A stretch of DNA of 64,000 nt from Lasioglossum baleicum (lineage: Eukaryota > Arthropoda > Insecta > Hymenoptera > Halictidae). A program made the translations under genes and the position numbers. The stretch lies in NCBI RefSeq assembly GCF_051020765.1, contig NC_134932.1, positions 11,036,001 through 11,100,000 of the forward strand, in the 5' to 3' direction. A model generated the notes under the pieces. The model was not told the DNA's origin and ran no database searches. It worked only from the letters and a program-made list of their open reading frames with translations. Positions 12,566 to 24,367 of the stretch are shown here, one piece after another (the first letter of the stretch is position 1; every line of letters begins with the position of its first letter).

Positions 12566-13319
12566 ATGAGTTCGAAATTCATAATCGATAGTATGCTACC
12601 GAAGTACCATCAGCAGTTTCATCATCAGCAGTTGTTCTCGAGCGCGAACCCCGGCACGATCCAGGCGTGCACCAGCAGCCCGGCTACCGCCAGTCTAGAG
12701 TCGAGTTTATCCGCGGCTGCAGTTGCGGCCGCGGCGGTGAATTACGCGCAACAACACAACTCGCCGAGCCCGACTGGGTCGAGCCCCCAGCACTCCGGCA
12801 GCTCCGCGTCAACGTCACCGGCGGCACGCACCACCTCCAGCATGTACCCGTACGTGTCGGCGGCTGCGGCGCATCATCATCATCAGCAGCAGCAGGCGGT
12901 CGCGGCTGCGGCCTTCGGCGCCACGTCCAGCATGGTGCCGGGCTTCGGCTCCTCCGCGGCGTCGAGCGCCGCGTTGGCCGCGGCCGCGGCCGTTGACGCG
13001 GCCACCGCTGGCGACAAGTCCTGCAGATACACCGCCAGCCTCACCGGCAATGTCGCACCCTCGTCCGCCGATCCCATGGTCAACTACACCCTCGGACACC
13101 ACCATCAAAACGGCGCCACGCCGGGCAGCCTCGTGTCCTCGGCTTCCGCGTCCTCCGCGGTCTCCGCGGCTTCCGCATCGATGGCCGCCGCAGCGCAGTT
13201 CTATCACCAGGCTGCAGCCGCGTCCGCCGTCGTCGATCCGCTGACCTCCTGCCAACAACCCACCACCGGGCAACCCGGCATCTCGGACATACCCCGGTAC
13301 CCCTGGATGTCTATCACCG
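12566..13319 (+). CDS. abd-A: abdominal-A, coding exon 1 (N-terminal 251 codons)
   Basis: This exon encodes the N-terminal half of the Hox transcription factor Abdominal-A, a nuclear DNA-binding protein that specifies abdominal segments. The start is the first in-frame ATG after TGA at 12497, with a purine at -3. Visible landmarks are MSSKFIIDSML at the N-terminus, an Ala/Ser-rich stretch (~45-90), MYPYVS at 93-98, His4-Gln4 at 103-110, an Ala-rich run (~130-148), DKSCRYT at 150-156, MVNYTLGHH from 171, AQFY at 210-213, and the hexapeptide YPWM at 245-248, which binds Extradenticle. The exon ends ATC ACC G before GTAAGT (phase 1). DKSC, MYPYVS and RYPWM identify abd-A rather than Ubx. The homeodomain is encoded downstream, outside the window. 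Confidence 0.96.
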
Positions 13320-14130
13320 GTAAGTCCTTCTTCGTTTTAGTCTTTGCTCGCTCGCTTGCCGATCAACTCGCTCTTAATCCAACCCTTCTTTCCTCTGTCG
13401 TCCAAGTATTCTTCAGAGAGAGCTGGGACGTCCCAAACGTCGTCGAAGCATCCTTGGGAGCTTGAGAGTTGACACATCCTTTCATCTGTCTGCCATCCCG
13501 CTAAAGATCACACAAATTTCAACCGTTAGAATAAAGGGACGTCCAATTCTCGTCTGGTGATCGACAAATGAATATTGGCCAATTGCTGGCCGATGTAATG
13601 CCCATTCTCGACTTTGTTGTTATTCTTTTCACCATGAATCTGTCACGTATAGCTTCTAGCAGTTTCCACTAGATCACACTCCAGGAAACAGGCGTTATAA
13701 CAAATAGTAATTAGCCAACATTCATTTGTCAGCCGGACAATGTGAAAACGCTCTTGCAATGTTGATTTTGTAGAGGAGGTCTACACCCATTCTGTTCCCA
13801 TCGGGTATGTGTTTATCATTACAATCTTCATCTTCATCTCCGTATGTCTTTCGGCACGCAAAGTTGAACATCCTTGCAGAAACTCTCGAACCTAAAGACC
13901 GAATGATAAACCATCGTCGGTAACCTTTATAAAACCAACATGCAACTGCTGTATCAACAGTTCCTCGAACCGGAACGGACATAAGCCAGAACCCGCTTCT
14001 CCATAACTGTTGCAACATCGTTACCACTGTTCCAAACTGTTCACATATTCGTATAACAATCGGGAACAACTATTTCTGCATACGATTCAACCTTTCATCA
14101 GATTGTTCTGGCGAGAACTATCTTTCCGGA

Positions 14131-14357
14131 GCGAGATCCATGAATCCCTAGATCGAGGTAACTAGAACAGTCTCCCAAAGACACAGTTCTGAACGATCAC
14201 AACAATCTCAACTATGCACCTCGACTGTCCCACCTAGCAAGCATGATTCCATTCTTCCGACAACAAACTACCATTTCAGAGCAAGATCAATGAATTTCTA
14301 GATCAAGGTAGACATCCCCGACATCCCCGACTTCCTAATCCAGTAAGCATGATTCCA
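14131..14357. repeat. Diverged local duplication, about 150-bp and 106-bp offsets
   Basis: GCGAGATCCATGAATCCCTA at 14131 is repeated at 14281 as GCAAGATCAATGAATTTCTA, and in both places GATC-AGGTA follows. A further shared block, AAGCATGATTCC, occurs at 14239-14250 and 14345-14356. An 11-bp tandem of CATCCCCGA lies between. No transposon ends are evident. Confidence 0.6.
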
Positions 14358-16784
14358 GCTTGCAGAGGCAACTCGCCCAAAAGAGATCCTCCTCGATCTC
14401 TCCGTCCCGTCGCTTTCGTTCTCGGCCTCGCGTGGTCCCCGAGCAACCTAACTTTTCACCGATCAAGTAGAGTGGAATTCCGATGGCATTAAACTCGCCG
14501 CGAGTGTCGTTTAATAGCAAGCTCTCCCGTGGAACGTTGGGGTCGGGCATTAAACCGCGTGTATCGCGATTACAATTGCTGTTAAACGGTCCGCTTGCGT
14601 TTCCGCTTTCCGCGCGCAAGATGCGCCACGGCTGATAAGCGTGGTGATGGATCGCGCCGTGATACGCAGCAGGTCGTGTCATTTTAATTTGGCATACATA
14701 ACCGAACACCGACTGAATTAGTCTCGTCGAAACCCAGCGACTCGAACATCGCAAGTCTTCGTTGTCCGTCGGACGCGAGACGTCAGAGCTTCGGGACGCA
14801 AGCTCGACTGTTTTGAACCTTTCGTTACAAGCTAACATATACAATAACAATCTAATTGCATTGAAATCATTGTACCTTGACTTTGGAAGAATATAAATTA
14901 TTTTCCGCCGTTGTTGTATTTTGAAGACACCGAATTAATTAGGGGTAATTAACAATACAGTGTCCAATTGTCGCATGAGAGTCGCTGACAAATAATTCGT
15001 CGTTCCAGCGCAATTGTCCGCCAATGAATTAACGCGCCGATGAATTGCGGTTTTATCCCCGTACGGATTTATTATCGTCGCAGTTTGATCACCATCCCAG
15101 CCCTTATTTACACGCGGATTCCCTTCGGCGGGCTCCTCCACGCGTCGCAAAGCAGATTAACCGGGACTCCATCGGTTTACGACGGTCCGACCGAGAAAAA
15201 CGTGGAAATATTCCGCGGCTAAGCAGCTGGGGACATTTGGATGGCCACGGTGGATCGAAACTGACCTACGACACACGTGTTTATGGTTATTCTTTCGTCC
15301 GGGGGGTGGGGGCGGCCGCTGGAGAGGGAGAAACAGATTCCGCTCCGAAATCACGGAACATTGTCGAAAACGATTCCCCCGAAGCGATTTCTCTTCTGTT
15401 TCGTATACGAACGTTTTGCCAGTTAATTATAGCCGGGCAGCAGTTAACAATAAATTACCAGTCCCGCGGATGAACGAGCGCGCGGATCGGTTCGTTTGCT
15501 AGATTCATTAAAGAGTTCCACGCGGCGCGTTGTCCGTTATCGACGAGCGGTTTCTAGTCGGCCGGTTAATCGCGCCGGTTTAATTAATATCGGCGTCATT
15601 AATCACGAGAAAAGTCACGGCGCTGAAATTGCGAAGCGAGAAGACGGCCCGCGATTATTCGCCTTGATAGTTCCCCTTCAAAGTTAATCAGTCCGGTATT
15701 AATTCCGGCCGACGGCCGGTACCTCGATAGATAGCGCCGATCGCTAGGGCGTCCATCAGCGAAAACGTCCGCGGGTTTATTTGCAATGATTCGTTGTAAA
15801 CATCCGTCGCGCGCCCGCCATTCGAAAATAAACGCTTCTCGCGTGGCACAGTCGATCGTAAAGTAACCGGCCATCTTAGGGACTCCATCGCTCCGATTGG
15901 AATCCGCTGAACTTGTCTCTGACCAAATGGTCCGTTTCGCCATTCTTTAGTTTAAAATTATTCGAACTATACCCCGGTCACTCAATGGTTCGATTTATTT
16001 TTTTATTCAAGCGTTGTATGGTTAAAATTACACGAGATCTGAAGGAACGTGTGGAATATATGTTTGAGATCAAATATTAATGGTATCCCTTTATTTCTGC
16101 CAATGGTGAAATAGTTGAATTAGTTTATAACCGTCGTTACAAGTGTAAAAAGGGTTAGACTCGTTTATTCATTCAAGCACGTAAAAATCGCACGAAACCT
16201 AAATAAATTCAGTCGTGTCATTTTTCAAATACCTGCCAGACGCTTTTACTGTTAAATGCCACGAGATATTGCCACGGCAAGTTATAAATTCTTCGAACAC
16301 CGTGCAACGTGTTATGATATTAAATAATGATATGCTTCAAATGTGTCACACTGTATAACAGTGTGGCAGCGAACGTGTTAATGAATGCAAAATTTTGACG
16401 GGTCATTGTTTACACACAGCGAGATTTTAATAGTAAACCAACCACCGCTAGCCAAATCATCATGTTTGTTTAGTTTAGTTTACAGTCATTATAGATCTGC
16501 AACCATGACCGCATACATCTGTGGTTGTCAGGGAAAACGACACATGTCACAATTTCAAAGAATTTGTGTTTATGCATTAATTGAACTTTATAGTATAGGA
16601 TTTACGTATTTACCAGGAAAATAAATTGGAAAGGCCCAAAAGAATAATGCAATTTAACAGATGTCCTATGTCAAAGCATTAGCGATCAAAACTTTAAACG
16701 GCAATACTCGAAAGTGAAAGTATGGGACATGCGGCGTTCTTCCTGACAAGCATAGACATTTCTTTATTCGACTACATGTTACCA

Positions 16785-18503
16785 CAGGGTGTGGCCGGAG
16801 GGATGGTACAACCTAGCAGGGGGTGATCTACATGTAAAAATAAGTCGGAAAAAAGGAGTAACATTTTTTTGTTTGACGCTTCGTTTTCGGGAGAATCGAG
16901 TTTGAAAATACAGCGAATACACGTGCTACATATGGCATAGGAATCGTCTGACGCGTCTGACCCTGATCAACCAATTCTACTTTGTGCATATATTTTGTAA
17001 GGCCGCGATTACAGTGGCTCCGATGTCCGACGATTCGGCCGTCGCACAGAGGTCTACATATTTGACCAGAAAAAGTGGAAAAAACTATTTTACCGTTATT
17101 TATAGGCTCAAGGTTATAATATTATATATCGTTGGATCCGTCTTAAGATCAGCTACAACATTATGAAACCCAAAATACATTTTAGCATTTCAAAAATCAA
17201 ATTTACCTCAATTTTTTGCAAGGAAAATTTTTGTTCAACTTTCATATATTGAAATTTGTAGACGTCTGAATACTGTTCCTCTTTTGTTCGAAACATTTTT
17301 TCCTCAGATTATCGAGAACCCATGAAAAAGCGTGGTGATAGTGGAATATTTTAACTGTCACTTTCAAGCCTTATAACTTGACAAATATTTAAGGGAAAAA
17401 TATTTTATTGTAGTGTTTTGGAAAGCTCTCAAAACAAGCTACAAGAATATGCAATAAAAAATATGGAGTTCTATTTAAGAAATTGAAGATATCCTCACGT
17501 GATGTTCAAACGACTATCCAAGGTCAAATCAATGACACCATTTTATGTCCCCCTTGAAACCATACGACTTTCGTCTGAAACATTTTTCTCCAAAATGTTT
17601 CATTTCCGAGATATACGTCTGTTTCACATTAAATGACTCACCCGGCATATTATAAGAACATTTTAAAATTATTATCATTAATTTTCATCGGAAAATAGAT
17701 AAGAAATTTCTTCCTCGGATAATGTTTCTTCTTCATTTGAGGCCAAGCGTAGCCGAACATACAGGCTTACGCGAAACGCTGCTAAATGATTAATACTAAA
17801 TTAGCTATGAAATTTCAATTCGGACATAGTCGGAATCACATTTTGTTGGTTTATAATCACAAACCTTTACCGAATGTAATGAGACCAAAAAGAGCATCCA
17901 GACTCACACAGAACTATAACAAAATCGTCAATAAAGTTTTGTAATCGAGAAGAGACTTACAGAATTATTGGTAATGTTCAAATATTAATAACTATACTAA
18001 TTTAGAGTAGAAAGAAAAACTTTTGTAATACAAGAATTTACACAATTTTCCTTAAAACATTGAAAATCGCCAATGAACGGACGCTGTTTTAGAGACTGTT
18101 TAAGAACGCTAAGCGCGTCTTAAAATCTCTCGACTTTTGATAAAGTTCACTATTGTTCACGGGTGTTCAAATAGAAAAAAACAACATTGAAGCCTTTAAC
18201 TTCAGACCTTTAACTACGACGGACAACAAAAATTTTATGACCCACGCAAAAATTTAGAAATCGACTTTTTTCCACCTTTTCAGGCCAAATAGACCATTGT
18301 GTTTTTCGCACGCTCGAAAAAAGAGACAGATGCGTCCGACGTCGGCCAAATCGGCCGATATCGGAGCCACTGGCGGAGCTTTAAACTCAATTTTCTCGAA
18401 AACGAAGCGTCAAATGAAAATATGTTACTCCTTTTATTTCGACTTATTTTTACATGAAGTATCAGTCACTGCTCGGTTGTACCACTCGTCCGACCACACT
18501 CTG
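16785..18503. mobile_element. Composite non-autonomous DNA transposon B (same family as 1101-2639)
   Basis: The left end starts CAGGGTGTGGCCGGAGGG and the right end is its reverse complement, ending ...CGACCACACTCTG, followed by TATA. The left-hand target base pair is CA rather than TA, so the duplication is imperfect. The left outer arm (16785-17011) matches the reverse complement of the right arm of the 1101-2639 copy over about 190 bp, including GTCTGACGCGTCTGAC and CAACCAATTCTACTTTG. No transposase frame is present. Confidence 0.75.
17012..18372. mobile_element. Inner inverted-repeat segment of transposon B
   Basis: It begins CAGTGGCTCCGATGTC and ends GATATCGGAGCCACTG, with further inverted homology inward (CGATTCGGCCG against CGGCCAAATCGG, and GAAAAAGTGGAAAAAA against its complement). 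TA precedes the left end; the right end lacks it. The interior differs from the inner segment at 1234-2451 although both start CAGTGRCTC and sit at the corresponding place in the outer element. Confidence 0.6.
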
Positions 18504-20100
18504 TATATTTAACCTTGTCATTTTTACCAGTATGTTAGCCTGTCTATTTAAATGGTGCTATAATGACTAAAAAAGAGTTAGCAATTCAGTGTTCGGGAAT
18601 TGCAAACGATTGTGGGATTTCAGCGCCGATATTTTGAAGTATGATTTTAATTTAAGAATTGGAGAATATACTCCAATTTAAGAATTGAAGTAAGAGGTAT
18701 GCAAAATTGAGGGAAAGAGGCATCGAAGACAGTGTTAACGTGGCGAACACACCGGGATCTATTATTAAAATCGCGCAGAAAGCGTGGGAGAAGTATGCGC
18801 CGCGTATGTAACATTTAACGATTCCACGTAGCGTGCAGGTTTTTGCGAAAACAGAAAAACAGTTAATGAACGTAACTACTCTGAACGTGCTGATCGACGG
18901 AAGATGCTATCGGAGACAGAGCAAGCTGCTAAATATTCATTTGATACTGGCTCCATATTAACGTTTACTTTCTCGTAGTAGAATTGCTCGCGAAATTTCC
19001 ATAGCATTTAAGATTCCCGAATATTTTCATGACTAATTAGTCGGAGGATTCCACGGTCGAACCGTATATTCGTGCATCCTATATTTAAAAAATGATTGCA
19101 CTAGAAGGGTTACGTATAATAGAAATTTCGAGATGCACAGGCAAATTCGACTATTTAGCGCCTTTTTATACACCAGCTTGTTAATTTTCGTCTATAGTAC
19201 ATTGTAACGAGCACGGTGATTAGAGTTTCCTCCGTATATCATCTTTCCGTATTATAAACACCGGATTTCTTGCAGTTCTATCACGAGAACGCATAAAAAT
19301 CAGCGTAATGTGCAGTTTAGTCGAATACATTACAGATTTTCTCAAATTCTTTAGCTTAACGAGGCTCTTTATCGCGAAAATGAACGTGTATTTAATTCGC
19401 GTCTTTATAAACTGCTCGATTTAATGCGAGTTTGCATAAACATTTCGTTATCTAGCTCTCGCGATTAAGTCTGTCATAAATCGTCGCTCGCGGGCAACGT
19501 TATTCTTGTTTTCGTTGATTGAAAACTGAACAGTTTAACAAACTAGCTGAAATACAAAATCGATCACCCGAATTTTTGAAAATTTAGAAATCACTGAACA
19601 CTTTCTACTAGATTCTGATGATACACATTTTTTCGTCAGAAATGGGACTCTGAATCTGGCAGTTCAGCGAAAATCGATGAGAGCTTGCAGAAGCAGAGGC
19701 TCGGGCTAGTCTGCTTAGATTCAATTAAAATAGATTCTTTCCCCCGTCGGAGCTTCCAACGATAAAGAAGCTTTCACTCCACATTCCTTAAAAAATTCCT
19801 ACAGGCTATAAATGCGCAAAGCTCCCAGTCTACCTAGCGCAGACTCACCTCGCAGCATCTATTCTCCATAAAAAGAAAATAATTCAACCTCGAGAAGATT
19901 CTGTAGGGGAGATAATCCGCTCTAAAATCTCCCGCACACATCCGTAATTAATCCCTGGGCTCAGGATAAGGCGGACTATTCCCAGAAAAACGATCAAAGC
20001 GTGAGGAAAATAGAGCCTAACTCTTGGACATTGATCCGGCAGGCAGCGTCGCTTATCCAAAGATCTGAAAGAGCTCGAGACAAGCGACGACGATAAATTT
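18504..20100. other. Intron 1 DNA, nothing specific seen
   Basis: The DNA is mixed AT-rich with no splice-bounded coding segment, no transposon ends and no RNA gene that I can recognise. TTTAT and TAAT motifs are scattered through it. Confidence 0.4.
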
Positions 20101-20393
20101 CCGGCGGCTGTTAACGGCAAGTTCGACTTCCTCAGCTTGAGGAAGTTGGCCGGTGATTTCTTGGACGTTGATCTGGCAGTCGGCGTGTTAATTCGCGCGA
20201 GCACTGTGCTCGACAAGCTCGGTACACAGGCCGCGAGCGATTGGAATGCGCGCCTCGGCTCCCTCCATTTTGAATTTACGCGAACAATAGCGTGCTTTTC
20301 CCCTTGAGCAGCTATTTCTCCGTGTTCCGCATAATGCATTCCGCGTGCGGCCGGCTTTGTCCGCCGAGCGTATTAGCTCGGACAAAGTGGCCG
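20101..20393. other. Cluster of short perfect hairpins in intron 1
   Basis: ACTTCCTCA-GCT-TGAGGAAGT (20126-20146) is a perfect 9-bp stem, further enclosed by CCGGC/GCCGG at 20101-20105 and 20149-20153. GAGCAC-T-GTGCTC occurs near 20198-20211. CTTTGTCCG pairs with CGGACAAAG across 20355-20387, and its outer GGCC arms extend the stem. Three stems in 290 bp suggest a structured element or palindromic protein sites; none has the length of an animal pre-microRNA. Confidence 0.45.
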
Positions 20394-22811
20394 ACGGCGT
20401 GTTCGCAGACGGCGTATATTTAAGGACGGCGAGAAATCCGCGAGAGCTGTATTTTTAAAAGAGGAGACCGCCATTGTTTCCCCGGGATAAATTCCGCGAC
20501 GCGGCGCTTCGCCGCAGCCGAGGATTTAATGAAAAAAACCGCGTCCAAGGCTCTCCTCCGCGCGAAAATAAAATCTACGAAAATAATTCGCGACAAACGA
20601 TCGCGTGTACCTGAGCCGACCGGGTATTTTTATTGCAACGCTCAAGAATTCCGAGGGTTCTGCGGAGATTTAGGGGCCGAGGTTTTTACTCTGTCGCCTC
20701 TCGGATGCTGGGAGATTGTGTCTAGACCAGTTTTGCACAATTTTGGGTAGTTTAAACGAATTTGTAGCAGGTATACCGTTGGCCAATACCGACGCAGTTA
20801 CAGAATCGGAGAATAGTTTTCAAAGTCCCGAGAAAATCGAACAGAGAAATAAATTACCGATGATTCACAAGCTCGGTGAACAGGCTACAACCGCTAATGC
20901 AACTGTCCCGCGTAAATGCATATTTATCACACGGCGAACGGTAAACATCTTTCTTCCTCGTGGCAGGCGATTCTCCGAATAAGATGATAATGGAAATCTT
21001 TGATCCACGAGCATAAGATGCGGGAGACGAGTTTTTCAGTGAAATCGGGTCGGTTAGCCGGGAATTTACTTCGTGGATGATCGTGGAAATCCCGGAAAGT
21101 TTTTTTCCCGGCGGGAATCGAGTAGAATGGATGCGCATCCTAAGCGAAAAAATAAGTCGAAAGTGTGAGATGTGGTTAGTCGGCGGTCGCCCCCGGCTTC
21201 CTTCCACCGGGAAAATGGAACTCGAATATGTGCTCGCACTTGAGCATATCTCTTGACGCATTTCTTTTCATTTCGTTGCCGGTGGGCTTTCGCGAATATG
21301 GACACCGACTGGCGCGGCGTTCCGCGATTTCTATCGGTGGCACGACTATCTTAATTAACTCCCATTCCACATCGTGTTATTGCGATATCGCGATAGATTT
21401 CTTAATCGTCGCAGTTTTCGATACTGTGAATTATGCGCGAGCGATTATGGTCGCTGGGATAAGTACGTTCTCAAACGGTTATAGTTATGTGAGCTTGCGG
21501 CGAGTTCGAGGCCCCTTCCAGACATTTAACAATCTTTCCATCCGTGGAAACTCGATTTCCTGTAATGGGATCGAGAGGCATATCAATTTATGATACGTAC
21601 TCACGGAGGTTGGAAATCCAATTTATTTATCTGTTGGTTGCTATTCGGTTCCATGCTCATTTATTGGCGAATTCTTCCCCCTTCATCCAAGATTTAACGA
21701 AAGAAAATTAAACATTTCTTCCGACCTAGAATAATTCCATTGTATATGATTCTGTTTATTTTATGGATACGAAACGTATTTAGTAATGTAAACAATATCG
21801 TGAATAATGGCGCAGCAATTTTTAGACACGATTAACGAAAAATTACAGAACGAATCTCGACTACATTTTCCTCAATCACAGTGAAAATTCACGAGAAAAA
21901 TTGTGTAGCCGCAGCCCTAAGAAAGCTGGCAACGCGTACAGGCACTTGGTAAAAACCTTCGAGGGTTTTTGGCTACCTGCGGAATTTCGGCGGTCGAACC
22001 CGGCACATCCGGTGCAGCGTAGACTGTAGACCCATTCGCTCATCGTCGACTGGCAAACAGCTCCGCAGCGAAGCGGCAATAAGGCGGCGAAGGTTTCCAG
22101 GGACAATGGGAAGAGTCGAGTGGACAGTAACGATTATGGCGCTGCCATGATTTCTCGCGTCCGCCAATAACTCGCTCGAACTATAACGATCTCATCGGCC
22201 GCGACTTGGTTGTACCGCCACGGAGTATATCTAGAAACGCAGAAATTTTCGCACGAATTAACGTCCGCCGGATTTCAACCGATTCGAAGTCACGCACAGA
22301 TTTTCGCGCGCGAGCGTAAAGAGAGGGAGAGAGAGAGCCGATCGGATATATTGCGATGAAGCTGTAATCGTCCGGTATGCAAATTATTTTCCGAAGACCA
22401 TTCCGCTATCAACACCTCGCCGTAATGTACCCGACAATGTATTTATTCGCTGTGCTTTCGCAATCGAGTCTTTTTTCACATTTTTTTCTGTCTCTCCTCG
22501 CGGAGAGTTAGATCCACACGCATGCAGGATGCGTTCTAACGTTTATCGTAAATCGTAGACCAACCGGCTTGTCCCGCGACGCGATTATGGTTGCGATTGC
22601 CTGGGCGCCTTGTCGTTCGTCTCCGCGAGAATGCTCGCCTTAGGCTAACGGTGCCCGAGAGGAAAGAATTTGACGGGGATGCATCTCGTTGTTATGGCGT
22701 TTGTTCGAGTTGGTAGGGGGATTTAATGAATATTCAGAATTTCCCATTAATAATAGAGAATTCAAAGTAAAAGATACTGTTCATTGAGATCGTCCATTGA
22801 ACGTTCATGAT

Positions 22812-22880
22812 TAGATTGCGGATCTTTATGCAAAATAAAAAATGTTTGCATTGACTGCAGGAGCCAAATAAAAATTGTAT
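22812..22880 (+). repeat. Dispersed repeat end, TAGACTGCGGAT family
   Basis: TAGATTGCGGATCTTTATGC followed by AAAATAAA, a TTTGCATTGACTGCAGGAGCC block and AT-rich sequence matches the terminal part of the MITE at 35973-36173. Only one end is recognisable, so this is a fragment. Confidence 0.65.
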
Positions 22881-23216
22881 TCTTCTTTTAATTATACTAT
22901 TAAGCTGGAATTATAATACACCGATGTCCTTAAATTTTCTTAATTCGTCCACTGCTTTAAATTGTACGTGTCCATTTCCGTCACAAATGCATAAAATCTA
23001 TTCATGATAAATAGACTCATTTCTCGAAACCGGCTCGGAGATACCTCCGCGTTCGTATAATAGAAGATTGAGACTCGTGCTATAATTCGCGACTAATAGA
23101 ATTCTTTAATTATCCCATAAACATTTTGTCGAACACGCGTGCTCTACCTGCCCTTCACGGGTATAATTTACTCTCATAGTCGAAGGCGACGCTGGCTCGT
23201 CGTTTTTTATTCGAGA

Positions 23217-23254
23217 GCGTCGCGTCGCGTCGTGTCGCGTCGCGATGCGGCGTC
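23217..23254. repeat. GCGTC minisatellite
   Basis: Consecutive CGTCG/GCGTC units (GCGTCGCGTCGCGTCGTGTC and onward) make a CpG-saturated 5-bp repeat of about 38 bp. Confidence 0.8.
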
Positions 23255-23451
23255 TTATCGGGCAACGCTCGCGAGAAGTGTCTATTCGCGATTCAATAAA
23301 GTCCTTATCTGGTTTACGAGTGCGTAAGAATAACTTTACGAGCCGCGAAGAGTAGAGAGCGGTGGAGGGAAGCCAGCGCTATGCGTCGCGGTAGTCGCGA
23401 CACACGGTGTGTTGTAACAGTCGCACGATTTATTGGGATAAATACGGCGTG

Positions 23452-23498
23452 TATAGCCGGATAACGTCCGCGATCGGCCAATATAGCCGGATAACGTC
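23452..23498. repeat. 17-bp direct repeat TATAGCCGGATAACGTC
   Basis: Identical 17-mers occur at 23452-23468 and 23482-23498, 30 bp apart (about three helical turns). The spacer is CGCGATCGGCCAA. This could be a paired protein site or a small duplication. Confidence 0.85.
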
Positions 23499-24109
23499 GT
23501 TAATTGGAACTCGTTCGAGAACTGGGAATAAAGACGCACGCTGGAACGGGCCTTACATTCTTGCCGGGGCCCTCCTCCCGTGCACGATCGCTTTGATTCC
23601 CGTAAACATTACAAAAAGGACATTATCCGAAGTTCAAATCAATTTTTATTAAATAAAAGGACATAATTCTTCGTTTCCTGAACACCAAATCGATTTTTAT
23701 TGGACACGACGATTATAATTGAACAGTCAGTACTCAGCTGTCGTATTAAGAACTTTGAACACTTTATTTGCCGGACCCAGCTTTGGACCCAGACTTCGCG
23801 TTGTCTCGGCTGGAGGAATTTTTTGGCGCAAGTGTAGTGACCGTTGACTGTCTCGCGGTCCGTGGTCGCCGATCCAGGGTAATCCGGCGACGAATTTCTG
23901 TTTAATCGAGGGAAGACGACGTCGCAGGGAAGGATTAAGCCCCGTTACGCTCGAACGTTCACGATCCGTTCGTCTAATCCCCGTTTCTAACGGCGGCGGA
24001 GAGAAGTTACAGCGGGAGAGCTTTGCGTGTCGAGCTGCCGCGAATTTCCTACTTTCTAATTGCGTACCCGTTGGAATAAGTTTCGCGTTGCACACGCCCG
24101 CCACTGTCT

Positions 24110-24240
24110 CTCGTTCTCCGCCCGCCTCTCCCCTCGTTCTCGTTCTCTCTCTCCTTTCTCTTGCTCGCTGTCTCTATCCCGATCCTCCGCCATCTATTTT
24201 TCTTTCCGTCCGCTTGGCTACCCGGCCGCCATTGTTCGTG
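24110..24240 (+). promoter_or_regulatory. CT-rich block with GCCAT cores upstream of the microexon
   Basis: Repeated CTCTC/TTCTC (GAGAG on the other strand) at 24110-24185 is followed by GCCAT cores at 24189 and 24229. GAGA plus Pho/YY1-type cores is the combination seen at insect Polycomb response elements. The GCCAT flanks here match the extended Pho consensus poorly, so this is only a candidate. The block ends ~130 bp before the microexon and could also act as an intronic splicing enhancer or pyrimidine tract. Confidence 0.3.
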
Positions 24241-24367
24241 TCCTCGACAGTTTATCCTGCATGCGTTTCACGGCCGGTGGTTAAAGAGCTCGATAATATT
24301 CGTATCGGATCGATTCGACGGCGAGCACACTCTCTCTAATTACGATTCTTTCTATTTTTGCTTGCAG

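Larger units (their letters stand above)
13320..24367 (+). other. abd-A: abd-A intron 1 (11,048 bp)
   Basis: The donor is GTAAGT at 13320 and the acceptor is TTTTTGCTTGCAG ending at 24367. The contents annotated separately are a local duplication (14.1-14.4 kb), composite transposon B (16.8-18.5 kb), a hairpin cluster (20.1-20.4 kb), a dispersed-repeat end (22.8 kb), a GCGTC minisatellite, a 17-bp direct repeat and a CT/GCCAT block before the microexon. The remaining DNA (13.5-16.7, 18.5-20.1 and 20.4-22.8 kb) shows no coding exon. Parts such as 14.9-15.9 kb are dense in TTTAT/TTAAT motifs and could hold enhancers. Confidence 0.9.

Noticed and set aside
12815..13273. 152-codon open frame on the minus strand across abd-A exon 1
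   Set aside because: It is Gly/Arg-rich and simply the complement of Ala/Pro/Ser codons of exon 1; no independent signature.
23410..23560. Possible solo LTR (TGTTGTAACAG...CCTTACA)
   Set aside because: The TG...CA ends are suggestive, but there is no flanking target duplication and no second LTR or primer-binding site.
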